Below are positions 26,852 through 34,978 of a stretch of 64,000 nt of DNA, piece by piece (the first letter of the stretch is position 1; each line of letters opens with the position of its first letter). The stretch covers positions 1-64,000 of the forward strand of contig CAYSZB010000004.1 of assembly GCA_964435475.1 (NCBI GenBank), in the 5' to 3' direction. The DNA comes from CAYSZB01 sp964435475. GTDB lineage: Bacteria > Chloroflexota > Anaerolineae > Anaerolineales > Anaerolineaceae. Under the pieces are notes generated by a model, which saw only the letters and a program-made list of their open reading frames with translations, searched no databases and was not told where the DNA came from. A program made the translations under genes and the position numbers.

Positions 26852-27610
26852 ATGGAAGATATTCGTACCCAACTTGTTAACATGGCGCGCCACCTGGGTA
26901 ACCCGGCACGGGATTATGCCATCCTGGGGGAAGGTAACGTTTCGGCACGGCAGGACAGGCAGACCTTCTGGGTCAAGGCTAGCGGCTCATCGATGCCCAC
27001 CCTGGAAATTGCCAACCTGGTGCAGGTTTCGTTTGAGCGCATTGAGAAATTGCTGGGCCAGGCATCTTTAAGCGACGGAGAAGTCAGATCAGGACTGGAA
27101 AAAGCGCGCATCGATGATACCGTTAAGGTAATGCCGTCGGTCGAGACCTTCCTGCATGCCATCTTATTGCGGCTGGAAGGGGTCAATTTTGTGGGTCATA
27201 CCCATCCGACTGCCATTTTGAGCATCATGTGCTCGCAAAATGCACAGCAGGCTTTTTCGGGATCTCTTTTCCCTGACCAGATCGTCTACTGTGGTCCGGC
27301 TGTGGTTTATGTGCCGTATACTGACCCCGGCTTGCCGCTGGCACTGCGTGTGCGCGATGAGATCAATGCCTTTGCGGATCGCCATGGTGAAGCACCCAAA
27401 GTAATCCTGATGCAAAATCATGGGATGATAACGGTAGGCAAGACTCCGGCGGATGTAGAGAACATCACTGCCATGTGCGTTAAGGCTGCCCGGGTGATCC
27501 TTGGAACTTACCAGATGGGAGGACCCAGTTTCTTGTCTACCTCGAACGTTGAGCGTATCCATTCGCGTCCTGATGAGCACTACCGTAAGCAGATCTGGGG
27601 ACTAAAATGA
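26852..27610 (+). CDS. Second class II aldolase/adducin-family protein
   Basis: A 252-residue class II aldolase-like protein, distinct from RhaD. It has EGNVSARQDRQTFWVKASG as the N-terminal phosphate and metal region, VGHTHPTAILSIM with the two metal-binding histidines, and LMQNHGMITVGKT with the third. The helical C-terminus has AARVILGTYQMGGP. The aldehyde or ketone it cleaves is unknown; fuculose- or rhamnulose-phosphate-type substrates are possible. It overlaps the next gene by 4 bp (ATGA), so aldolase and PHP protein are translationally coupled and probably work together. Having two class II aldolases in one rhamnose operon is unusual. Confidence 0.85.
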   Translation: MEDIRTQLVNMARHLGNPARDYAILGEGNVSARQDRQTFWVKASGSSMPTLEIANLVQVSFERIEKLLGQASLSDGEVRSGLEKARIDDTVKVMPSVETFLHAILLRLEGVNFVGHTHPTAILSIMCSQNAQQAFSGSLFPDQIVYCGPAVVYVPYTDPGLPLALRVRDEINAFADRHGEAPKVILMQNHGMITVGKTPADVENITAMCVKAARVILGTYQMGGPSFLSTSNVERIHSRPDEHYRKQIWGLK

Positions 27611-28953
27611 CTATTGTTGAACCTATCGCTGCCCTTGAGGAGCACTTGAACAATTTTTCTCCCCAGGTGCGCGCAGATACGCTTGGAAAGTTGCTTGACA
27701 TGGTGGGTGAAGATGCGTTTACGACCTCACCTAAACAAGACCTGTTTAACCTGCATGCCCATACCTTTTTTTCCTTCAACGCCTTTGGTTATTCACCAAC
27801 TGCCCTAGCCTGGCTGGCAAAGAAGCACGGCTATTCGATGATCGGAATGGTCGATTTTGACGTGCTGGATGGGGTGGATGAATTCCTGGCGGCATGTGAC
27901 CTCCTGGCGGTGCGTGGGGTGGCTGGGGTGGAAACACGCGTCTTTATCCCCGAACTGGCATCCCTGGAGATCAATTCGCCCGGCGAACCGGGCATCAGCT
28001 ATACCATGGGCACCGGTTTTACCTCGAGCAGCGTGCCGGGTGAGGTTCGACCAATCCTGGGTGCCTTGCGTAAAAGTGCCCAATTGCGCATAGAAGAAAT
28101 GCTGGCCAGGGTCAATGATTCCCTGTCCCCGATCATTGTTGATCACGAAGTGGACCTGCTGCCCTTGAGCCCATCCGGTAACCTGACCGAGCGGCACCTG
28201 GTCCAGGCGATCATCCATGGGGTGGAGAGAAGTCAGCCTGACCCGCTCAAATACTGGCGTGAAAAATTGGTTCTCAAAGAGACAGAGGTCTCCCAGCTGG
28301 ACGACCCGGTCTCACTACAAAACCTGCTGAGGGCAAAACTGTTGAAGCGAGGTGGGGTGGGCTATATTCAGCCTGATGTCAGGACCTATCCCACTATAGA
28401 CCAGGCCAACCAACTGATAACTGCCTGTGGCGCCATCCCATGTGTTGCCTGGCTGGATGGCACATCAGCGGGAGAGGAAGATATTGCCAGTTTGCTGGGC
28501 TTCCTGGTCGAAAAAGGTGCCGGGGTGGTAAACATCATCCCGGATCGCAACTGGAATATCGCTGATGCCGCCAGCAAAAAGAAAAAGCTGGCTAAACTCT
28601 ATGAAGTTGTCGACCTGGCGGAACAAATGGATTTGCCGATCCTGGTGGGCACCGAAATGAACAGCTTTGGGCAAAAGATGGTTGATGACCTCGCTGTGCC
28701 TGAATTACAACCTTTACGCAAGACTTTCGAAGCAGGTGCCCAATTCATATTTGGGCATACTGTCATGCAGCGTGCCTTCGGGTTGGGATACCAATCCAAC
28801 TGGGCAAAAGCTCATTATCCTAAGTGTGCTCAACGTAATGTTTTTTACCAGCAAGTCGGGCAGTTTACTCAACCCGGCAGAAGTGGTATTGAAAGATTAA
28901 GCAGGTTGGGCGACCAGCCTGAACCTGGTGATGTCCTGAAGTGCTTCGAATAA
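27607..28953 (+). CDS. PHP-domain metal-dependent hydrolase-like protein
   Basis: A 448-residue protein with a PHP (polymerase and histidinol phosphatase) fold. The first metal motif is FNLHAHTFFSFNAFG near residue 40, followed by MVDFDVLDGVDEF and GVAGVETRVFIPEL, and later IIVDHEVDLL and GTEMNSFGQKMVDD. These place several His, Asp and Glu residues as a possible trinuclear metal site. PHP proteins are often phosphoesterases. The middle insertion (about 190-290) is family-specific. The gene begins inside the stop of the aldolase gene and is followed 26 bp later by a dehydrogenase. I cannot assign a substrate; a sugar-phosphate or phosphate ester made by the paired aldolase would fit. Confidence 0.8.
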   Translation: MTIVEPIAALEEHLNNFSPQVRADTLGKLLDMVGEDAFTTSPKQDLFNLHAHTFFSFNAFGYSPTALAWLAKKHGYSMIGMVDFDVLDGVDEFLAACDLLAVRGVAGVETRVFIPELASLEINSPGEPGISYTMGTGFTSSSVPGEVRPILGALRKSAQLRIEEMLARVNDSLSPIIVDHEVDLLPLSPSGNLTERHLVQAIIHGVERSQPDPLKYWREKLVLKETEVSQLDDPVSLQNLLRAKLLKRGGVGYIQPDVRTYPTIDQANQLITACGAIPCVAWLDGTSAGEEDIASLLGFLVEKGAGVVNIIPDRNWNIADAASKKKKLAKLYEVVDLAEQMDLPILVGTEMNSFGQKMVDDLAVPELQPLRKTFEAGAQFIFGHTVMQRAFGLGYQSNWAKAHYPKCAQRNVFYQQVGQFTQPGRSGIERLSRLGDQPEPGDVLKCFE

Positions 28954-28979
28954 AGAAAAATTGTCATTGAGGAGTGTTG

Positions 28980-30713
28980 ATGAACAAAAAAATAGAAAAA
29001 TATAATAATGCCTCAGATCCCATCCCGGAAAAACAGGTTTTGTGGCCCTTGTACGGAGCTGGATTTGAGAACCTGGGAAAAGATGGACATATGATCGAGG
29101 TGCCAGTTCCAACACCGGGACCCGGAGAACTGCTGGTACGCCATGATGCAGTCGGATTGTGTTTTTCGGATATCAAAGTGATCACCCTCGGGCAGACCCA
29201 TCCGCGCATCTACAAGGACATGCGATCCGACCCGGTGGTCCTGGGACATGAGGTGGCCATGACCGTGGTCAAGGTAGGTGAAGATTTAAAGAAACAATAC
29301 CAACCGGGAGACCGTTTTATCATCCAGGCGGATATTTTTATCAAGGGTGTGGGCTATGCCTATGGATATGAATTACAGGGTGGGTTATCCCAGTATACAA
29401 TCATTGACCAACGCGTCCTAAATGGCGATGATGGTTGCTATCTCTTACGTGTTCAGCCTTCCACAGGCTATGCTGAGAGCGCTTTGACCGAGCCCTGGGC
29501 ATGTGTAACCGCCTCTTATTCAGTACAGCACCGCACATGGGTCAAAGGTGGAGGTACCTTATGGATCGTGGGGGCAGAAGGTACAGAAGACCGTGGATTT
29601 CATTTCAGCCAGGGTCTGGATGAAAGTATGCATCCCTCACGAGTCCTGCTCTCTCATGTTCCTCAGGCTTTTTCAGCCTGGATCAGAGAACAGGCGCTTG
29701 CCCTTGGGATCCCGGTGGAAGAGGTTAATGATCCTGTCCATCCACCGGTAGACCTGGTGGATGACATTGTGGTTCTAGGAGCGGATGCAGACCTGGTCGA
29801 GCTGGTCAGTCCACACCTGGCGGTCAGCGGCGTGCTGGCTTTGGTCACCGATAAACCATTTGAACGCAAGGCCCAAATGGATGTGGGACGCATCCACTAT
29901 AACTACTGGACAGTGGTGGGCGGAAATGGCACGGACATCAGCCAGGCTTATGCCACAGTTCCCATCCGCCAGGGCTTGAAAGCGGGCGGAAGGGCCTGGT
30001 TCCTGGGAGCTGGCGGTCCGATGGGTCAAATGCATGTGCAGCGCGCCTTGCAGTCTCTCGACCATCCAGGCAGTATTTTATGTACAGACCTTTCAGATAT
30101 GCGCCTGCAGGACCTGGAAACCAGTTTTTCAGCCGAGGCACAGTCGAAAAACATCGAGTGGCTATGTTTGAACCCGGGCAAAACAGAGACCTACCAGCAG
30201 CACCTGCAGGGTTTTCAAAGAGACGGCTTTGACGATATCGTGGTGCTGGTTCCGGTGCCGGCGATCATCAGTGAGGCTGCCGATCACCTGTCGCCCGGTG
30301 GGGTGATGAACATCTTTGCCGGGGTCAACCGCGGGGTAATGGCATCCCTGGACCTTAACCGTATCGTGTTTGAGGGGATTCGTTACACTGGACAATCCGG
30401 ATCATCGATCGATGACCTGCGCTCCATGCTGCACCAGGCTGAGGCGGGTACCCTATCACCCAACCGCTCGGTGGCAGCGATCGGTTCCTTGTCTATGGCC
30501 AAAGAAGGCCTGCTGGCGCTAAAAAATGCCACATACCCCGGAAAAGTGGTCATCTTCCCCCAGATCAAGGACTTTCCCCTGACATCGATGCCGGAATTAA
30601 AGGAAAAACTACCCACTGTATATGCCAGGATGAAAGATGGGCGAGAGTGGACCGTGGAAGCGGAGGAGGAATTCCTGCAGATCATGCTTCCGGGAAAGGA
30701 TGAGCGAATATGA
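28980..30713 (+). CDS. Zinc-type alcohol dehydrogenase with two Rossmann-like domains
   Basis: A 577-residue medium-chain dehydrogenase, over 200 residues longer than usual. The N-terminal GroES-like part has VGLCFSDIKVI, where the Cys would bind catalytic zinc, and DPVVLGHEVAMTV. Two nucleotide-binding-like stretches follow: GGTLWIVGAEGTEDRG near residue 190 and GGRAWFLGAGGPMGQMHV near 340. This suggests a duplicated or inserted Rossmann domain. The ATG at 28980 follows GAGGAG closely; GTG 28974 and TTG 28977 are in frame. It overlaps the SDR gene by 4 bp. The best-known relatives are L-sorbose-1-phosphate reductase-like enzymes, so a polyol or ketose phosphate is a plausible substrate, but this is not proven. 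Confidence 0.75.
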   Translation: MNKKIEKYNNASDPIPEKQVLWPLYGAGFENLGKDGHMIEVPVPTPGPGELLVRHDAVGLCFSDIKVITLGQTHPRIYKDMRSDPVVLGHEVAMTVVKVGEDLKKQYQPGDRFIIQADIFIKGVGYAYGYELQGGLSQYTIIDQRVLNGDDGCYLLRVQPSTGYAESALTEPWACVTASYSVQHRTWVKGGGTLWIVGAEGTEDRGFHFSQGLDESMHPSRVLLSHVPQAFSAWIREQALALGIPVEEVNDPVHPPVDLVDDIVVLGADADLVELVSPHLAVSGVLALVTDKPFERKAQMDVGRIHYNYWTVVGGNGTDISQAYATVPIRQGLKAGGRAWFLGAGGPMGQMHVQRALQSLDHPGSILCTDLSDMRLQDLETSFSAEAQSKNIEWLCLNPGKTETYQQHLQGFQRDGFDDIVVLVPVPAIISEAADHLSPGGVMNIFAGVNRGVMASLDLNRIVFEGIRYTGQSGSSIDDLRSMLHQAEAGTLSPNRSVAAIGSLSMAKEGLLALKNATYPGKVVIFPQIKDFPLTSMPELKEKLPTVYARMKDGREWTVEAEEEFLQIMLPGKDERI

Positions 30714-31501
30714 GTCTGGAGTTTGCTGGAAAAGTTGCTTTAGTAACCGGCGGTGCCCAGGGATTGGGCGAGGCACTCTGCCAGCGTCTGGCGGATGAAG
30801 GTGCTGACCTGGTGGTGGCTGACCTGAACCTTGCGGGAGCAGAAAAAGTGGCGGCAGAGATCGCTGAGAAAACCGGTCGAAAAGCGATCGCGGTGGCTAT
30901 GGACGTGACCAACGAAGACCAGGTAGCAGCAGCTTTTGAACAGGTCCAAAAAATATTTGGCCGCCTGGACATCCTGATTTCCAACGCCGGGATCCTGCTT
31001 TCCGGTGGAATTGAGGATTTCCCTTCAGCCAAATGGCAGGCGGTGATCAATGTCAACCTGGTGGGTTATTTTCACTGTGCCAAGCATGCCGCCCACATGA
31101 TGATGTCCCAGAAAAGCGGGGTGATCATCCAGATCAACTCCAAATCCGGCAAGAAGGGCAGTTTTCGGAATTCTGCCTATGCCGCCAGCAAATTCGGCGG
31201 TATCGGGCTGACCCAGAGCCTGGCTCTGGAACTGGCACCTTACAACATACGGGTCAACGCAGTTTGCCCCGGCAACCTGTTGGATTCGCCCCTGTGGGTG
31301 GATTCACTGTTTGACCAATATGCCCAAAACCAGGGTTTGACCAGAGAACAGGTCCGCCAGAAATATATCGACCAGGTACCACTCAAACGCAGCTGCACGT
31401 ACGATGATATTGGTAACATGGTGGTATTTTTAGCATCTGACAAGGCCAGTTACATGACCGGGCAGGCGATCAACGTCACCGGTGGCCAGGAAATGCACTA
31501 A
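30710..31501 (+). CDS. SDR dehydrogenase, sorbitol-6-phosphate dehydrogenase-like
   Basis: A 263-residue short-chain dehydrogenase. The cofactor motif is TGGAQGLGE, with Asp in VVADLNL favouring NAD(H), NAG in ISNAGILLSGG, and the catalytic Ser-Tyr-Lys set in QINSKSG and YAASK. The C-terminal stretch VCPGNLLDSPLWVDSLFDQY followed by KYIDQVPLKR and TGQAINVTGGQEM closely follows the pattern of SrlD, the sorbitol-6-phosphate 2-dehydrogenase. It overlaps the preceding dehydrogenase by 4 bp. In this operon it may act on a rhamnose-derived phosphate or on lactaldehyde. The substrate is inferred from family likeness only. Confidence 0.85.
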   Translation: MSLEFAGKVALVTGGAQGLGEALCQRLADEGADLVVADLNLAGAEKVAAEIAEKTGRKAIAVAMDVTNEDQVAAAFEQVQKIFGRLDILISNAGILLSGGIEDFPSAKWQAVINVNLVGYFHCAKHAAHMMMSQKSGVIIQINSKSGKKGSFRNSAYAASKFGGIGLTQSLALELAPYNIRVNAVCPGNLLDSPLWVDSLFDQYAQNQGLTREQVRQKYIDQVPLKRSCTYDDIGNMVVFLASDKASYMTGQAINVTGGQEMH

Positions 31502-31521
31502 TTTATTATAGGAGATAGATA

Positions 31522-33606
31522 ATGGAAAGTAAACACACTTTTGAACACATCACAGGCCTTATCGAGGAACAATCCCTGACCAGGGAACAATTGATGACCT
31601 ATTTACGCCAGATGATGGAAATCCGCGCTTTGGAGAATAATATTGGAAATCTGCTGAGCAAGGCTGTCCTTAAAGGAGCTTCGCACCTCTATGCCGGCGA
31701 GGAAGCGGTAGCGGTGGGGGCAGTGGCTGCCCTGCAGGACGGCGATTTGGTCACCAGCACGCATCGCGGTCATGGTCACGCCCATGCCCATGGCGACACA
31801 GCTGCCAAAACCGACTCTGCAAGGCAGGATCACTACAATAAAATGATGGCCGAGGTGCTGGGTAAGAGCGGTGGATACTGCAAAGGCAAGGGCGGCTCGA
31901 TGCATATTGCAGATGTGGAACACGGCAACCTGGGAGCTACCGGCATTGTGGCGGGCAATATCCCGGTGGCGGTGGGGGCGGCACTGGCGCAAAAATTGCT
32001 CGGCACCGGCAAGGTGGTGCTGTGTTTCTTCGGCGATGGCGCTTCCAATACAGGTAATTTCCATGAATCACTGAATATGGCCAGCCTTTGGGACCTGCCT
32101 GTGGTGTTCGTTGTAGAAAATAACCTGTACGCCATGTCCGTTCCCTGGGCAAAGGCCAGCAAACTGCCCGATGTGGCATCCCGTGCCTGTGCATACGGTA
32201 TGCCCGGCACAGTGGTGGATGGGATGAACGTGCTGGAGGTCAGAAATGCGGTTGCCGAGGCGGTGGAACTGGCCCGGCAGGGCAGGGGGCCCAGCCTGGT
32301 GGAATGTAAAACATACCGCTATTTCGGCCATTCCCATTCTGATCCCAGGGCATACCGCACACGCGAGGAAGAAGCCCAATATAAGGATCTCGATCCCATC
32401 AAGCAGCTGCGCAGTGACATGGGTATCGTCAATATGATAACCGAAGACGAATTCACCCAGCTTGAAGAGCTGGTCAGCGGTAAATTGGAGAAGGCCATGC
32501 AGTTCAGTGAAGCATCCGCCGAGCCCATGCGGGATGAATTGAGCTCGGATGTGTTTGCCCCTGCTAAAACCACCGCCCAGGACATCGAGGCAGAGGCGGC
32601 CTTGCGGGAAAAGGTGAAGAACGACCCCCAGATGCGCAAGATCAGCTATGCCCAGGCACTGGTGGAAGCGATGCGTGAAGAGATGAAGCGGGATGAAAGG
32701 GTATTCATCTTTGGCGAGGATGTTGGCCTGTACGGTGGTGCATACGGCGCTACGCGTGGCCTGTTTGAGGAATTTGGCGAGAAGCGGGTCATTGATACCC
32801 CCATTTCTGAGGCGACGATCGGCGGGGCGGCAGTCGGCGCTGCCATGGCAGGCATGCGCCCGGTGGGTGAGATCATGTATGTCGACTTCACCCCGCTGGC
32901 TATGGACCAGATCGCCAACCAGGGTGGCAAGAACCGTTACATGTTCGGCGGCAAGACATCCGTACCAATGGTGATGCGCACCGAAGGTGGTGCCGGGCGG
33001 GCGATTGCTGCCCATCACTCGCAAAGCCTGGAATCGCTCTGGACGCATTTCCCCGGTGTCTATGTGGTGATGCCTTCGACTCCATATGATGCCAAAGGCT
33101 TATTAAAGTCCGCCATCCGGGACGATAACCCGGTGATGTTCATTGAACATAAAATGCTGTATAAAGAAAAAGGCCCGGTACCTGAGGAAGATTATCTCAT
33201 CCCCCTGGGCGTTGCTGACATCAAGCGGACTGGCAAGGACATTACACTGGTAACTTACTCACGGATGGTTCTGACCTCCCTGGAAGCAGCCGAGATCCTG
33301 GCTAAGGAAGGCATTGACGTGGAAGTGGTCGACCTGCGCACCCTGAAACCCCTGGATATTGATACCGTGATCACTTCGATCAAGAAGACCGGGCGCTTTG
33401 TGGGGGTGACCGAGGCTTATGAGAACACTTCCTTTATTAACGAGGTGATGGCACAGGTTAACGAGTTGGCATTTGACTGGCTGGATGCGCCGATGGTGCG
33501 CGTGGCAGCCGCCAATGTGCCTGTGCCGCGGGCTGAGGTGCTGGAAGACCTGGCCATTCCCAACGCAGGACGCATTATCGATGCCTGCAGAAAGGTGATG
33601 AGTTGA
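31522..33606 (+). CDS. 2-oxoacid dehydrogenase E1, fused alpha and beta subunits
   Basis: A 694-residue thiamine-diphosphate enzyme with the alpha subunit (about 1-340) and beta subunit (about 365-694) joined in one chain. The alpha half has MMEIRALENNIGNLL, GKGGSMHIAD and the ThDP motif FFGDGASNTGNFHESL ending in VVENN. The beta half has YAQALVEAMREEM, FIFGEDVGLYGGAYG, ISEATIGGAAVGAAM and EAAEILAKEGIDVEVVDLRT. It decarboxylates a 2-oxoacid, most likely pyruvate (or acetoin, whose dehydrogenase is related), and passes the acyl group to E2. It begins 20 bp after the SDR gene and its stop shares a base with the E2 start. In this operon it would turn rhamnose-derived pyruvate into acetyl-CoA. 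Confidence 0.93.
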   Translation: MESKHTFEHITGLIEEQSLTREQLMTYLRQMMEIRALENNIGNLLSKAVLKGASHLYAGEEAVAVGAVAALQDGDLVTSTHRGHGHAHAHGDTAAKTDSARQDHYNKMMAEVLGKSGGYCKGKGGSMHIADVEHGNLGATGIVAGNIPVAVGAALAQKLLGTGKVVLCFFGDGASNTGNFHESLNMASLWDLPVVFVVENNLYAMSVPWAKASKLPDVASRACAYGMPGTVVDGMNVLEVRNAVAEAVELARQGRGPSLVECKTYRYFGHSHSDPRAYRTREEEAQYKDLDPIKQLRSDMGIVNMITEDEFTQLEELVSGKLEKAMQFSEASAEPMRDELSSDVFAPAKTTAQDIEAEAALREKVKNDPQMRKISYAQALVEAMREEMKRDERVFIFGEDVGLYGGAYGATRGLFEEFGEKRVIDTPISEATIGGAAVGAAMAGMRPVGEIMYVDFTPLAMDQIANQGGKNRYMFGGKTSVPMVMRTEGGAGRAIAAHHSQSLESLWTHFPGVYVVMPSTPYDAKGLLKSAIRDDNPVMFIEHKMLYKEKGPVPEEDYLIPLGVADIKRTGKDITLVTYSRMVLTSLEAAEILAKEGIDVEVVDLRTLKPLDIDTVITSIKKTGRFVGVTEAYENTSFINEVMAQVNELAFDWLDAPMVRVAAANVPVPRAEVLEDLAIPNAGRIIDACRKVMS

Positions 33607-34955
33607 TGAGCGAGGAACTGTTCATTCCCAAGTTGGGTCAGACTGTAGAAGAAGTGGTATTGACTTCCTGGTTACTGGAAGACGGGACCAAGGTGGATTT
33701 TGGCGACCCGGTCCTCGAGGTGGAAACCGATAAAGCGGTTTTTACCGTGGAAGCCAATGCCAAAGGCTACCTGCACCGCGGGCCATACCAGGCAGGCGAA
33801 ACCCTGCCCGTTCTGACCGTCGTGGCGCTGATCGGGAAAGCCGATGAGGTTTTCGCAGTAAAAACTGAGCCCAAGACTTTAGAAGTTGAGCATGCTGCTG
33901 TCAATGAGGCGGAAAAAAGCGAATTACGGACATCCGGAAACGAAATCGAATCTCAGGACAGGCTTTTTGTCTCACCACGGGCACGTAAACTGGCCGCTGA
34001 AAAGCAAGTGGACCTGGGTTCTGTACAGCCTTCCGGGGCAGGGGGCAGCCGCATTGTGGTCAAAGATGTCCTTTCATACCTGGCCCAGGTGCCCAAAGCT
34101 ACGCCGGTCGCCCAGGCCATGGCGCAAAAGGCTGGTATCTCCCTAGTTGGGTTGGTCGGGACTGGTCCCCGCGGTATCGTTACTCGTGAAGATGTCGAAT
34201 TGACTCTAAAAACCAGGGCAGAAGTGCAGCCGCTTGCCGCTTCATCCGCTGTTGGTACTGGGAAACAGGTGCCAATTTCCGGCAAACGCAAGGTGATCTT
34301 TGAAAAGATGGGCACCAGCGTGCATACCACTGCCCGGGTGACCCTGGTCAGCGACGTGGATTCCACGGAGCTGGTCTCCCTGCGCAGAAGGCTGAAGGAT
34401 CTCGTCAGTGACAGCTGGGGATTCACACCCGGATACAATGAATTGCTGGGACTGATCACAGCGCGCTGTTTAAGGCAATTTCCCTACATGAACGCCAGGG
34501 TCAGTACGGACCAAAAGATGATCGAATGGCTGCCCCAGGTCAACCTGGGGATCGCAATGGATACGGATGGTGGGCTGGTCGTGCCGGTGATCCAGGCGGC
34601 GGATCAAAAGACCCCGCGCGAGTTTGGCTTGGTCTTCAGGGAATTGGTCGGCAGGGCAAAAGAGGGACGCTTGAGCCTGGAGGACATGAACGGAGGCACA
34701 TTCACCATCACTAACCTGGGCGAATACGGCATCGATGCCTTCACCCCGGTGATCAACTACCCGGAAGCGGCGATCCTGGGGATCGGCCAGATCAAGGAAA
34801 AACCAGTTGTTGTGAACGGTGAGGTCGCTATTCGCAGTATGGTGACTCTCAGCCTGGTCTTTGACCACCGCATCATTGATGGGGCACCGGCGGCGCGTTT
34901 TCTGCAGGCGCTTGTCAAAATGATCGAGAACCCGTTGGGGTTGTTTGTGGGTTAG
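33606..34955 (+). CDS. Dihydrolipoamide acyltransferase (E2) with two E3-binding domains
   Basis: A 449-residue E2 component. The N-terminal lipoyl domain has the lipoylated Lys43 in VETDKAVFTVEA. Two peripheral subunit-binding domains seem to follow in tandem: SPRARKLAAEKQVDLGSV near 119 and AQAMAQKAGISLVGLVGTGP near 165. The catalytic domain (about 220-449) carries MNGGTFTITNLGEYGIDAF and the active-site motif FDHRIIDGAPAA. It accepts the acyl group from E1 and transfers it to CoA. The ATG at 33606 overlaps the E1 stop by one base (TGATG). It lacks the full multi-lipoyl N-terminus of proteobacterial pyruvate dehydrogenase and looks like the acetoin or branched-chain type. Confidence 0.92.
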   Translation: MSEELFIPKLGQTVEEVVLTSWLLEDGTKVDFGDPVLEVETDKAVFTVEANAKGYLHRGPYQAGETLPVLTVVALIGKADEVFAVKTEPKTLEVEHAAVNEAEKSELRTSGNEIESQDRLFVSPRARKLAAEKQVDLGSVQPSGAGGSRIVVKDVLSYLAQVPKATPVAQAMAQKAGISLVGLVGTGPRGIVTREDVELTLKTRAEVQPLAASSAVGTGKQVPISGKRKVIFEKMGTSVHTTARVTLVSDVDSTELVSLRRRLKDLVSDSWGFTPGYNELLGLITARCLRQFPYMNARVSTDQKMIEWLPQVNLGIAMDTDGGLVVPVIQAADQKTPREFGLVFRELVGRAKEGRLSLEDMNGGTFTITNLGEYGIDAFTPVINYPEAAILGIGQIKEKPVVVNGEVAIRSMVTLSLVFDHRIIDGAPAARFLQALVKMIENPLGLFVG

Positions 34956-34978
34956 AATAGAAAAAATGCGAGGTGAAC

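Noticed and set aside
32068..33048. Long open frame on the - strand inside the E1 gene (326 codons)
   Set aside because: It lies wholly antisense to a clear, conserved E1 fusion and has a low-complexity His/Gly-rich translation with no known motif.
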